From NCBI GenBank assembly GCA_023374045.1, contig CM041779.1, positions 1,860,001-1,924,000 on the forward strand: a stretch of 64,000 nucleotides of DNA. The letters are read 5' to 3'. The first letter of the stretch is position 1. Every line of letters begins with the position of its first letter. Positions 12,273-22,400 of this stretch are shown piece after piece. Under the pieces are notes generated by a model. It made no database searches and had not been told where the DNA came from. It was given only the letters and a program-made list of their open reading frames with translations. Both the position numbers and the translations under genes were made by a program. This DNA comes from Limonium bicolor (Eukaryota; Streptophyta; Magnoliopsida; Caryophyllales; Plumbaginaceae).

Positions 12273-13410
12273 ATGGCCGCCAACGACCCAATGAGACAAC
12301 TCCAAGAGCTTGCCTTGAACTTAGGGCAGATTGTGCAGCGACAGGCACAGCGAGACAACGCGCCTGAAGATTATACCAAGAGGATAGCGCACCTGAAGCC
12401 AACCGTTTTTGCTGGAGAAGAGGACCTGGTCCTACTTGAAGACTAGATCCGGGAGTTTGACAAGATTTTCGATGCGGTCAACTGCCCAGAGGACAGGAAG
12501 GTCAATGGTCAGGCAGTGTACTACTTCAAGGGGAGGCCGATATCTGGTGGACGGCCAACCGAGATATGCTACGAGCTGAGCCTAATTTCGGATGGGAGGC
12601 GCTGAAGCAAGCTATGAGGAGGCGCTCTCTACCCCGAGCATGTGCGCATGCAGAAGTATCTGGAGTTTTCTGAATTGAAGCAGCTGTCCAAGAGTGTGAA
12701 AGACTATCACTCGAAATTTCTGGAGTTAGCAAGATTCGCACCCACCATGGTCCCTGATGAAGCCTCAAGGTGCAGCGGGTTTATGGGGGGGCTCAACTGG
12801 AGTCTCCAAGAGGCCCTGAGTGTCTTGACCATCCCGACTCTCCAGGACGCGTATGGTAAGGCTGCCAACCTTTATAGAGTGCAGCAGAAGAGAAGGGAGG
12901 TCCAAGCGGGCCCGAAGAGGAAGGCAGATGATGGGGAGGACTCTCGGGGACGTGATGATAGACCCCAGATACCGAACCAGGAGAGGAGATGGAGGCCCCA
13001 TTCTGATGAGAGGTAAAGGTTTGAGGGAAACTAGAGACAGACCTAGAGGTGGGGCGACCGACACCAGAACCAGGCCCAGAAGACGGAACAGGGGCCAGAG
13101 AGGCACTTCCATTGTAACAGGTGCCGTAAGGACCATCCAGGAAAAGACTGCGAAGGGAATTTGGTCACGTGCTTCCGGTGTGGCAAGAAGGGCCACAGGG
13201 TGTTTGAGTGCTTCAAGAACCCTCCAGGGGATAATCAGAGAAGAAGGCGGCGGTGACTGGACCTACAGGCAGACAGATTCCCAGCCCAGAGGCAGAGACA
13301 GTACCAGGGTCAGAACCAGCACAGAGACGCTCCCCAGCGTGGTAATGGCGGAGGTGGAAATGGAGAGAACCGAGACAATCACAGGACTCCGGGAAAGATT
13401 AATGTCATGA
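12273..13410 (+). pseudogene. Gypsy gag, broken
   Basis: The start ATG at 12273 opens a Gag-like frame. A TAG at 12444-12446 replaces what is probably a tryptophan codon before IREFDKIFD. Frameshifts follow near 12535 and 12630, after which the retrotransposon Gag core is readable at 12642-13016 (words SVKDYHSKFLELARF and YGKAANLYRVQQ). Two zinc knuckles appear in another frame: CNRC..H....C at 13113-13151 and CFRCGKKGHRVFEC at 13170-13211. Gag packages the RNA. The knuckles and core support the family call; at least four lesions make the product non-functional. Confidence 0.85.
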
Positions 13411-13760
13411 GCCGAGCTGAGGCCGAGGCTGAAGCTGGCGTGCTAGCAGGTACCTTTTCTGTTTGTGGTACCCCTGCTCGTACTTTGTTTGACACTGGAG
13501 CATCATATTCCTTTATTGCTGAGAACTTTGTTAAGAAATTGGGGCTAATGCCTAGTAAAACTTCTACCATAGCAGTATCCATACCCTCGGGCGAATCATC
13601 TCTTGTAGTAAATGTACTGAAAAATGTGGGGGTAGACATAAGAGGGGAAACCTTTGTAATTGACCTCATCCAATTTACCCTCCCCGACTTCGACGTCATC
13701 TTGGGGATGGACTGGCTGAGTAAATATAAGGGGAAATTGATTGTGGAGAGATTGTCCTAA
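13407..13760 (+). pseudogene. Gypsy protease domain
   Basis: An intact open frame of 117 codons holds a retropepsin-like domain: the catalytic DTGA motif at 13491-13502 (LFDTGASYSFI), then a hydrophobic FDVILGMDWL word typical of the C-terminal part of plant Gypsy proteases. It follows the zinc knuckles and a glutamine- and asparagine-rich linker. The frame closes with a premature stop after KLIVERLS, where the family reads on into reverse transcriptase. Confidence 0.85.
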
Positions 13761-14053
13761 GGGGACCGTCAGGGCAGAGGGTGTCCTACCGAAACGAAGA
13801 GAAGAAGCCCGGAGTGAAGATCGTCTCAGCTATGTCGATCCTCTCCCAGGTGAGGAAGGGGTCAGCAGGCGTACCTTTGCCATGTCCATGACCTGAGTCG
13901 GAAGCCAGGCAAATTAGAAGAGATCCGGGTGGTGAACGAATTTCCAGACGTTTTCCCTGAGGAGATCCCAGGCATGCCGCCAGACAGGGAGGTAGAGTTC
14001 AGCGTCGATCTAGTGTCAGGAGCAGCGCCTATCTCCAAAGCTCCATATACCGT
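13761..14053 (+). pseudogene. Protease to reverse-transcriptase linker, frameshifted
   Basis: Fragments of the linker are readable across frames, including a [21 protein letters not shown] stretch near 13930-13990 and a PISKAPY word before the polymerase. The frame shifts at least twice. Same pol gene as the neighbours. Confidence 0.7.
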
Positions 14054-14827
14054 ATGGCGCCGTCAGAGCTGAAAGAATTGAAGGTTCAGTTAGAAGACCT
14101 CTTGGAGAAGGGGTATATCCGGCCGAGTGTGTCGCCGTGGGGAGCTCCTGTCTTGTTTGTGAAGAAGAAGGACGGGAGTATGAGGCTGTGCATAGATTAC
14201 CGGGAGTTGAACCAGATTACAGTGAAGAACCGGTACCCTTACCCCTACCCCGAATTGATGACCTCTTTGACCAACTGCAGGGTGCAGGAGTTTTTCTCCA
14301 AAATAGATTTGAAATCGGGATACCACCAGCTACGCGTCGCAGAGAAGGACATCCCGAAGACTGCTTTCAGGACCAGATATGGGCACTTCGAGTTCCTGGT
14401 GATGCCCTTTGGATTGACGAACGCACCAGCCGTTTTCATGGACCTCATGAACCGGATCTTCAATCCCTATCTAGACCGGTTTGGTGTGGTATTCATAGAC
14501 GATATCCTCATCTACTCCAAGGATGAGGCAGAGCATGAGGAGCACTTGAGATTGGTTCTGCAGACTCTGAGGGAACAACAGTTGTATGCCAAATTGTCTA
14601 AGTGTGACTTTTGGCTGGATCGAGTGGCGTTCTTGGGCCACATTGTTACAAAGGAGGGGATAGCAGTGGACCCAGCCAAGATACAAGCGGTGAAGGAGTG
14701 GCCGAGACCGAGCAACCTGACTGAGGTGCGTAGTTTCCTGGGGTTGGCAGGATACTATAGAAGATTCGTGAAGGACTTCTCGAAAATTGCCAGACCACTC
14801 ACCAACTTGATGAAGAAGGTGGGTTAA
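14054..14827 (+). pseudogene. Gypsy reverse transcriptase
   Basis: 257 codons open. Family landmarks in order: [62 protein letters not shown], the catalytic [10 protein letters not shown] at about 14492-14521, then FLGH and [12 protein letters not shown]. Between about 14236 and 14295 the expected [11 protein letters not shown] word lies in another frame, so two compensating indels alter a short internal block. The frame then breaks at 14825, before RNase H. This polymerase would copy element RNA into DNA; the altered block and break make activity unlikely. Confidence 0.92.
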
Positions 14828-15290
14828 ATTCCAGTGGAGCGACGAATGTGAAGCAGCATTTCAGGAACTGAAGGGAAGGTTAACCACGGCCCCAGTGTTA
14901 ACCCTACCTTCAGGGACTGAGGGCTTCGAGGTGTTCAGTGACGCCTCCAAGTATGGCCTGGGGTGTGTGCTGATGCAGAAAGGAAAGTGATTGCGTATGC
15001 ATCGAGGCAGCTGAAGGAGTACGAGACCCGATACCCGACACACGATCTGGAGCTGGCAGCCATGGTGTTCGCCCTTAAGATTTGGAGACACTACTTGTAC
15101 GGTGTTTCCTGCAAGATCTACACCGACCACAAAAGCCTCAAGTACATCTTCACGCAGAAGGAGCTCAATATGAGGCAGAGGAGGTGGTTAGAATTGATCA
15201 AAGACTATGACCTAGAAATTCTGTACCACGAGGGGAAGTCCAATCTAGTAGCAGACACCCTGAGTAGAAAGAGGAGCCACTCAGTGAATT
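14828..15290 (+). pseudogene. Gypsy RNase H domain
   Basis: Starts with a FQWSDECEAAF word, has [13 protein letters not shown], then a frame change near 14985, then [38 protein letters not shown] and [10 protein letters not shown], closing with LVADTLSRK at about 15245-15273. These are standard plant Gypsy RNase H motifs. It degrades the RNA strand during reverse transcription. Two indels break it. Confidence 0.88.
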
Positions 15291-15444
15291 CAATGTGGGT
15301 CCTTCCTGATGAGTTAGCCCGTGAATTTCAGAGGTTGAATCTGGAGGTGAAGGAATCTGGAGGAGTGGAGCATGAGGTGAAGCTGTACCACATGAGTGTC
15401 TCTTCCGACATCTATGGGGAGATCCTCAAAGGACAGCATGGGAC

Positions 15445-16797
15445 GTGAAGCTGGAGCGTATCAAGGAGAAGATGAAGGAAGGGAAAGCTGAGGGGTTCGA
15501 GATCCACAGTGACGGCAGTATGAGATTCAGAGGCCGATGGTGTGTGCCTCAAGGGTGTGTCGAAGTAAAGGAGAGACTGATGAGGGAGGCCCATAATACT
15601 CCCTATTCGGTACATCTGGGTGGTGACAAATTGTATAAGGATTTGAAGAAGATGTTCTGGTGGCCTAAGATGAAGCGGGAGGTGGCAGAATTTGTATCGA
15701 AGTGCCTTACTTGTCAGAAGGTCAAATTCGAACACAAGAGGATGGGAGGTTTGCTTCAGCTGTTGGATGTTCCGAAGTGGAAGTGGGACTCCATTTTCAT
15801 GGACTTTGTGATGGGCTTACCACCGGCGAGAGGAGGATTTGATCAGATCTGGGTGATTGTGGACCGACTTACTAAGTCTGCACGGTTCATACCCATAAAG
15901 AAGACGTGGTCTATGAGTCAGCTGGTGGACGCCTACATCAAGAATGTAGTGAGATATCATGGGGTGCCTGAGACTATCATTTCAGACCGGGACTCGAGAT
16001 TTCTAGCTCACTGTTGGCAGCAATTTCAGAAGGCGATGGGCACTAAGCTGAATTTGAGTACCGCTTTTCACCCAGCTACTGATGGTCAGACTGAGAGGAC
16101 CATTCAGACCTTGGAGGACATGCTTCGAGCATGTGTGATGGATTTTCAGGGTTCATGGGCTGATATGCTGCATTTGGTGGAGTTCTCATACAACAACAGC
16201 TATCACGCCAGTATCAAGATGGCTCCTTACGAGGCCCTATACGGGAGGAAGTGCAGGACCCCACTATGTTGGAGTGACATCACCGAGACAGTGGTGCTAG
16301 GACCCCAATTGATAGAGGAGACTATGGAGCAGGTCCGGGTAATCCAGAGTCGGGTGAAGGCAGCTCAGGACAGGCAAAAGTCCTATGCTGATCTCAAGCG
16401 TAGACCGATTGAATTCGAAGTGGGAGACAGAGTTTTTCTGAAGGTATCTCCTGTACGCGGGGTAACCAGATTTGGGAAGAAGGGGAAGCTTAGTTCCAAG
16501 TACGTGGGACCCTATGAGATTTTGGAGAGGATTGGGAAGGTCGCCTATCGCTTGGCACTTCCTTGTGAACTGGAGAAAGTTCACAACGTGTTCCACGTGT
16601 CCCAGTTGAAGAGGTACATTCCCGACCCTTCGCATGTGCTGCAACCGGAGGTTCTGAAACTAGAGCAGAATCTATCTTACGAGGAGTACCCCATTAGAGT
16701 AATGGACACCAAGACCAAGGAGACCCGATCGAAGTCGACCCGCATGGTCAAGTTTTATGGTCCAATCATGGAACTGAGGAGGCTACGTGGGAAGTAG
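15445..16797 (+). pseudogene. Gypsy integrase with C-terminal chromodomain remnant
   Basis: 450 codons open, the best-preserved domain. N-terminal HHCC zinc motif: H at HNTPYSVHLGG, then CLTCQK. The catalytic DDE core shows FMDFVMGLP, ISDRDSRF and HPATDGQTERTIQTLEDMLR. A GPY-like segment (KYVGPYEILERIGKVAYRL) and FHVSQLKRYIPDPSH follow. Beyond about 16750 a frameshift hides an EEATWE word and the KYPQLF ending, the remains of the chromodomain typical of chromoviruses. Integrase inserts the cDNA into chromatin. The preceding pol breaks mean it would not be made as a fusion. Confidence 0.9.
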
Positions 16798-16897
16798 AAG
16801 AGGAGATGAGGAAAAAGTACCCACAACTTTTCGATCAGGTAACCACTCAAGTCAGTACCTAGTTCTGCTGTTTTCGCCATAGCGATGAGTTTTAGTT

Positions 16898-16931
16898 TCG
16901 AGGGCAAAGCTTTCTTCTAAGGGGGATGAGA
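16898..16931 (+). other. Polypurine tract and conserved pre-PPT box, Gypsy element
   Basis: The segment holds GAGGGCAAAG and, after a short T-rich spacer, the purine tract AAGGGGGATGAGA immediately before the 3' LTR. The same box plus tract occurs, on the other strand, beside the LARD 3' LTR at 48651-48684. Confidence 0.85.
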
Positions 16932-19411
16932 TGAAATACCCGGGAATTTCCAAGTTAAGAATACTATAGTTATAATGTGAATGATAGGTCCGAAATTGGT
17001 ATTAAGGTGGCCCAGGGAATTTAATGATGTTCATTGCTAAATTTACCTTCTCCTTAAAGTGTTTACGATTAATTGTAACGTTTTGCTTTGGTTAACGTTA
17101 GCCATATTTCTAAATCATCTCTCTAATTCGTTAGGTGATTAAAATCCCAAAAGATCGATCTAGAATCTTCTTTCTAACTATTTAATTTTAAATATCTAAA
17201 GTCCGATTTCAATTTGGCTATTTAATATATATTGGTTATTGAATCTCCTTATTCTTCTCCCAGTAATTATATTATTGGCTTTGTGACTCATCTTTAAACG
17301 TAATTGTTTTCCCTCCGTTGAGTCCTTAAACTGTTTACAGTATATTGATTTATTTTTGGTTTACTTCCTTGCTAGTAAATGTTTTCTACTTAGCTTCTAA
17401 GGTATTTTACTCCTCATCCTTCTTCTTCTTCAACAGTCAAATAAATCTCTTTTCAAATTAAAAGATTATATCTTTATTTCCTAATGGGTTTTTGTTTTCT
17501 TCTCCCGATGTTTCTCAACGTCAATATTTTACTATATATTATTATTATTACTTTTTTTTTTTTTTGTTTATCTTACGATAATTAATTATTTATCTAATTG
17601 TTTACATTACTTAATTAATTTCTCTACTTCTTACAAACGTAATTCATTTAATTTATATTAGTAATCCCTAATTCTCTGATTTACTTATTTAAACCACGAT
17701 CTATTGATCGTTCTTCATCTTCTTCTCGCCATCTCTACTTTCTGCTCTTCTTCTTCCCAACCCTCTATTCACGTCCTGCTGGTGTTTTGATCGGGATTCT
17801 TCCCTGGTGCCAACTAGAGTATAACGGGTAAGTAGTAGCATAGTTAGTGTGTTAGTTTGTTCGATTGTGTTCGTTGTCTTCTGATTGTGAACTGTTCTAA
17901 CCTAGACGTTGGTGTCGACGACGAACGTCATTGGTGAATCTGTTGGGTGTCTTCCTGAGTCGAGAGGACGATCAGGTAAATTCTGTGCTCATTATTGGAT
18001 TTCGATGTGGATTATTTTATGTCACCAAATTGTATTTTGGAAAACCTTGTTGGAGATTGTGATTCCTTTACATGGTGCAATGGTTGGTATTCTGGAAATT
18101 GATAATGGTTTTGTTTTGGGAGTTCTTCACTGGTTTCTAACTACCTTGGGGTTCGTGGTGCTCCCTGACTCATCATGTTGGTTCTCTGCACCGTGAGCAT
18201 GAATTGATTACACTGAATTGTTTATATATATTACGCTGCATACAATGACTGCAGTTAAGCTCTATGATCTACTCTATGGACTGATGATTCATAGGGGTGT
18301 GCACACTTAAGGACTTAGGGTGAGGGTATTTGATATTTCGGTCCGTTGTGACTGCTTGGTTGTTTTGTGGATACTCCAGTTGAAGGCTCCCCGAATGGTT
18401 TTACTGATTGATGGACATTGAAGTGTGGAAATGGTTTACTGGATTGAAAACTCGAATGTTTCGTTTATTTAAATTCAAAGGGATTTCTAAATTGGATTTT
18501 ACGTGATGAGATGGAATTTACTCAGTTTCACTGATTTGCGCGATCCCTTCGTGCTTTTATTGTTGTTTTGATCGCAGGTACAAATTGCTGACTTGGGGAA
18601 ATGGGGAATACGCTACGACTTAGTGTTAGGAGAATTGAGACTGTTTTAAGATATTCGTCGCTTTATGTTGTTTCTGGAGCTCAACGTTTTAGGTTCCTTA
18701 ATAATGTTTTGTTATTGAATACAGTTTAAGCTTCCCATATTTGGTTTCACAATGTTAAGTTTATGTTTTGGATGTTTTGTGGTTTAATAGCCTGAGCATC
18801 CAAGGTTTGGATGTGGCTGTAGCACCTTGGATCAAGAAAGTCTTCCGCTGTTTTCTATGGTACAAGTGTTGTTTAAGTTCATGTTTTCTCTATGCTGATC
18901 TTAATATGGTTTGGTATAAATGTTGGCTTACTTTTGGTCTCTGTTTTTCTGTTTAAAACACATACAAGGACCTGTCCGAACGTCCGTCCGGACATCCATG
19001 TTCGGACAGGCCCCGAGAGTTTAAGACATTTTCTCTGTTTGTCGTGTCCGAACTTCTGTCCGAACTTCAATGTTCGGACAGCATGCGAGGACGAGGTTGA
19101 CTTGCAAGTCTCGACTTATGTCCGAACTTGTAAGCTCGGACCAATGTTCGGACACACCGCGTAAGAATTTTCGGACTTTGAAACTCGACTTGTGTCCGAA
19201 CTTCAAAGTCCGGACACAAGTTCGGACGCCTATGGTTTTAGACTTTTCAACTCTCGACTTGTGTCCGAACTTCCCATGTCCGGACACAAGTTCAGACCAA
19301 CTCTATTTTGCCCTTTTAGGACTCGTTTGAGGCCCGTTTTCGATGTCGTTGTGCGCCGTTGGATTTGTATTTTCTTGGGATATCTTTTGAGGTAAAATCC
19401 AGGGTGTTACA
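16932..19411 (+). repeat. 3' LTR of the Gypsy element
   Basis: 2,480 bp, begins TGAAATACCCGGGAATTTCC and ends GGGTGTTACA. It is collinear with the 5' LTR; differences include a T-rich expansion around 17525-17580. The inverted-word cluster is at 18973-19298 and includes an 11-bp stem ACTTGTGTCCG / CGGACACAAGT ending 120 bases before the LTR end. Confidence 0.92.
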
Positions 19412-19863
19412 TCTTATATTTGTGTCGGTGCCGGCTCGGATTTGTTATTCTAAATTATTGTTAAATTATTACTATATAATATAAATAATTATGAAATATT
19501 AAGTGTATAAAATTAATTTATTATACATATTATATATTCTTTCGTAAATATATATACATTATAATACATCTGGTCCGGCCGGGCTTACCCACAAATCCAA
19601 ATTTTGTTAAGCCCATTTTTTTATCCGCGTCTGTTTTATTGTCTTGACCCGCCTGGATTTTTGTTTGGATTGAGCTTTTCAGGTTTTTTCAGGCCGGATC
19701 AGATCACCGAGCCGGACTTGTTTTTATCAACTCTAGGTATACATTATTTACTTTCGCAACTATATTAACTCCTTGTACAATACTAGTTTGGGTTGCATTT
19801 TATATAATCTGGCTTGAGAAGTTAGTTATAGCACAAAACCCAGTATCTTTTATAATTTTGAAA
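19412..19863. other. Intergenic DNA, right half of an older split repeat
   Basis: No gene. GCCGGCTCGG, GGTCCGGCCGGGC and GGCCGGATCAG words continue a G/C-rich repeat whose left half ends at the Gypsy insertion point. Confidence 0.45.
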
Positions 19864-20539
19864 GAGCATGATAACTTAGGCTTATTAGACCATGATTATC
19901 AATGATTCTTATGGGTTCTTATAAAGTAAAAAAATAAATAAATAAATATGATGTGGAAGAGAGAGAGTTAAGAACTCTAACTATGGGTTCTTGTGGAAGA
20001 ACTTTTTAAGAACCCAAAAATGGGACCTACCATGTTTTTCCTCTAATTATAATATGTCAACTATAAATAGTTAAATCTTATATATTTTAAAATCTTAATA
20101 TTTTAAAACTACTAAATATATATAAATAAACCAAATATATCAAAATTCTTAAAATCTCATTCTCTACAAAATGAAATCTATATTGATTATGTTTTTCATA
20201 TTTTACATATATATATATATATATATTTATTTTTAGGTAAATTAATATTTAATTTTATATTTTAGTGATATAAAAGTAATATTAAAATATATTTGAATAT
20301 AATATGTACCAATCTATTTATTATAATATTTTAATCCCAAATATTGAGTGAAAAATAATAAAAAAATAATATTAATAATATATATGAATAAGTTTATTTT
20401 AATTTTGTTTCAAAAATATAATAAATTTTAATCATCTATAAAATATTAAGTTAAAATTATTTGTGTATTATTGAAAATAGTAGTAATAATAATTATATTA
20501 ATGTTTGTATTATACAATGCTTAAACTACTAGAAAAAAG

Positions 20540-20945
20540 CGATTTACCTACGGAAAATTCCGTAGGTAATCCGTAGGTAATTAAGTTTACCGACGGATTA
20601 CCGACCATATTTTCCCCAAAATTTCCGTCGGTAGTTAGATGGTCGGTAACTACATTCCGACGGAAAAAGAATCCGTCGGTATATTACCTTCGGATTACCT
20701 ACGGAAATCTCAGCGATTGTTACCGACGGATTACCTACAGATTTGTCCGTAGGTAAATTACCTACGGAATTTCCGTCGGTAAATCGTTGCCACATCAGCG
20801 TTTTCCAACATACATATGGTCGTAGGCAATCCGTAGGTAAAGTTTACCTACAGACTCATTCCGTAGATAAAATTTACCTACGGATTACCTACAAAACTTT
20901 ACACCAATAGTTTTATAGATTTTCCATAGGTAATCCGTAGGTACT
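20540..20945. repeat. Left subterminal repeat array of the CACTA element
   Basis: Many direct and inverted copies of TTACCTACGGA and TTACCGACGGA with complements TCCGTAGGTAA and TCCGTCGGTAA. In CACTA elements such arrays are transposase-binding sites (family knowledge). Confidence 0.8.
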
Positions 20946-21261
20946 TTAAATTATATTTTATGATACATTTATTTGGTCATATATAATTGATATTATGATT
21001 TAATTTCAATTTTTCAGAATTTAAATTATTAAACTATAAAATTTGAAATTTTAATTGACATTAAACTACCTTATAATGCACAATCTTAAAATAACCGATT
21101 TCATAAAATTAAAGATTTAAATATATATATATATCATATTCATACTATACATCCAAAACTAATATTCGTTATTCAAATACAAAAAAAAGTAAATACATAC
21201 TAACAAGAATAAAAAGTGTCAATATTTAGAATATTCATACGTATATAATACACTAAATCAG

Positions 21262-21457
21262 TCACTGCATTAGGCGTCTCGTTATCCCCACGCCTACATT
21301 GATGTTCTCTCCCAGTGGAACCTCACTTGTCATCCAGGGCATGAGGTGCGCAGTCTGTGATGAACCCCCATAGGATTACAATAACCTCGACCATAAGGAA
21401 TAGATAGCACGTCCCAAGCAGCTCACATATTTCAAGTATCCATCTTCACTGAACACT
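21262..21457 (-). pseudogene. Exon-like fragment, unrecognised
   Basis: On the minus strand a TTGCAG acceptor at 21463-21458 opens a frame beginning with the word VFSEDGYLKYVSCLGRAIYS. It has one internal stop, then continues to a terminal TGA at 21264-21262. The balanced amino acid usage and splice acceptor suggest a captured last exon. I do not recognise the protein. It lies on the same strand and about 650 bases downstream of the bHLH fragment, so it could be from the same captured locus. Confidence 0.4.
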
Positions 21458-22102
21458 CTGCAACATGAATGATTAACTAAGATCACCTTACCACTCAACA
21501 CTAGTCATGCGTAGTTCAATATTTCATTTATACAGGGGGAATGAGAGAATCCACAGACCTCCAGGCAGGCAAGGGTAATTGTGTTCGTGCCATGACAATC
21601 AGTCAGCAAACATATCAAAATGGACACACACTAAACGCAACAAATAAAAAAAAAAACTTCTTCTCATCAGCTTACTAATTGGTTTACAGCAACAGATATG
21701 TACAGAGAGGAGCATGCATGTACCCTTTCTGGAACTTGACGTTGTCAGGAGGCTATGTATAGTTTTTTTAAGCTTAGGGGCTCATAATTTACACACATGC
21801 ATACATAATAACATAGAGATTAGAACTTCTGTTTTATCTGGCATCACAAATTAAAGCTCAGTCATAAGGGAAGTAGAAGCAACAATCAAGGTGTGACTGA
21901 TAAGAGGTTTATAGTATTAGATAGAATTCCAAACCACAAAACCATGTTGTTAGCTTCAGAAGGATGATCATCATCGTGTAAGTTTTTTTTTTAGATCAAT
22001 TAGCTTGTAGTGCCCACGTTAAGCAGGACATGTTAGTATCCATAGAGTCGACAGAAAACGAAAACATCAATACTTCACCAACTTGATATAAAAAAAACTT
22101 AC

Positions 22103-22400
22103 AGCTAATGATGAACCAAGTTGAACAGCACCCAGTGGGATAACAGGGATTACAGTAATTGTCTGAAGAACAAACAACAAATTAGAGCAAATGATGGCAA
22201 TCCTCATTGATATACATGTAAAGCAATAAAAAACTTAATAAACAAGTACCGGCACGCCAGTTTGAAACTGGACATTAAGTTCATAGATAACCCCTCAGGC
22301 GGATAGCCATTTCCGTTATAATTCCCTTAAACAATCCATTGATGGACTCCCATGAATGCGGCCAGACCGACCAACCCCTAAGTGGATTATACAAGCTATT
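22103..22400 (-). pseudogene. Captured bHLH-MYC_N fragment (LONESOME HIGHWAY-like)
   Basis: Two exon pieces on the minus strand. The first (about 22400-22250) reads GLVGLAAFMGVHQWIV, then a stop, then GNYNGNGYPPE, and after a frameshift ELNVQFQTGVP. It ends at a GT donor (22249-22248). The second (22162-22103) follows a TTCTTCAG acceptor, reads TITVIPVIPLGAVQLGSSLA and ends at GTAAG. This matches the N-terminal domain of LHW-type bHLH regulators, which read roughly GEGLVGRAAFTG...HQWI...HPPE...QF..G.QT.AVIPV.PHGVVQLGSS (from memory). The stop and frameshift show it is dead, and its position inside the CACTA termini indicates gene capture. No bHLH region was found. Confidence 0.75.

Larger units (their letters stand above)
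9378..19411 (+). mobile_element. Complete Ty3/Gypsy LTR retrotransposon (Tekay/Del-like), coding region degraded
   Basis: A 10,034-bp element with two ~2.45 kb LTRs, a primer-binding site, a polypurine tract and a perfect 5-bp target duplication TCTTA (9373-9377 and 19412-19416). The domain order gag with CCHC knuckles, protease, reverse transcriptase, RNase H, integrase is that of Ty3/Gypsy. The integrase ends in a GPY-like segment and an EEATWE-type chromodomain remnant, so a chromovirus of Tekay/Del type is my best guess. Gag has an in-frame stop, and several frameshifts run through pol, so this copy is not autonomous. The LTRs are still close copies, suggesting a fairly recent insertion. 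Confidence 0.92.

Noticed and set aside
12765..13410. Long minus- and plus-strand frames over the gag region (143 and 185 codons)
   Set aside because: Out of the true Gag frame; the 185-codon frame covers the zinc knuckles in the wrong frame.
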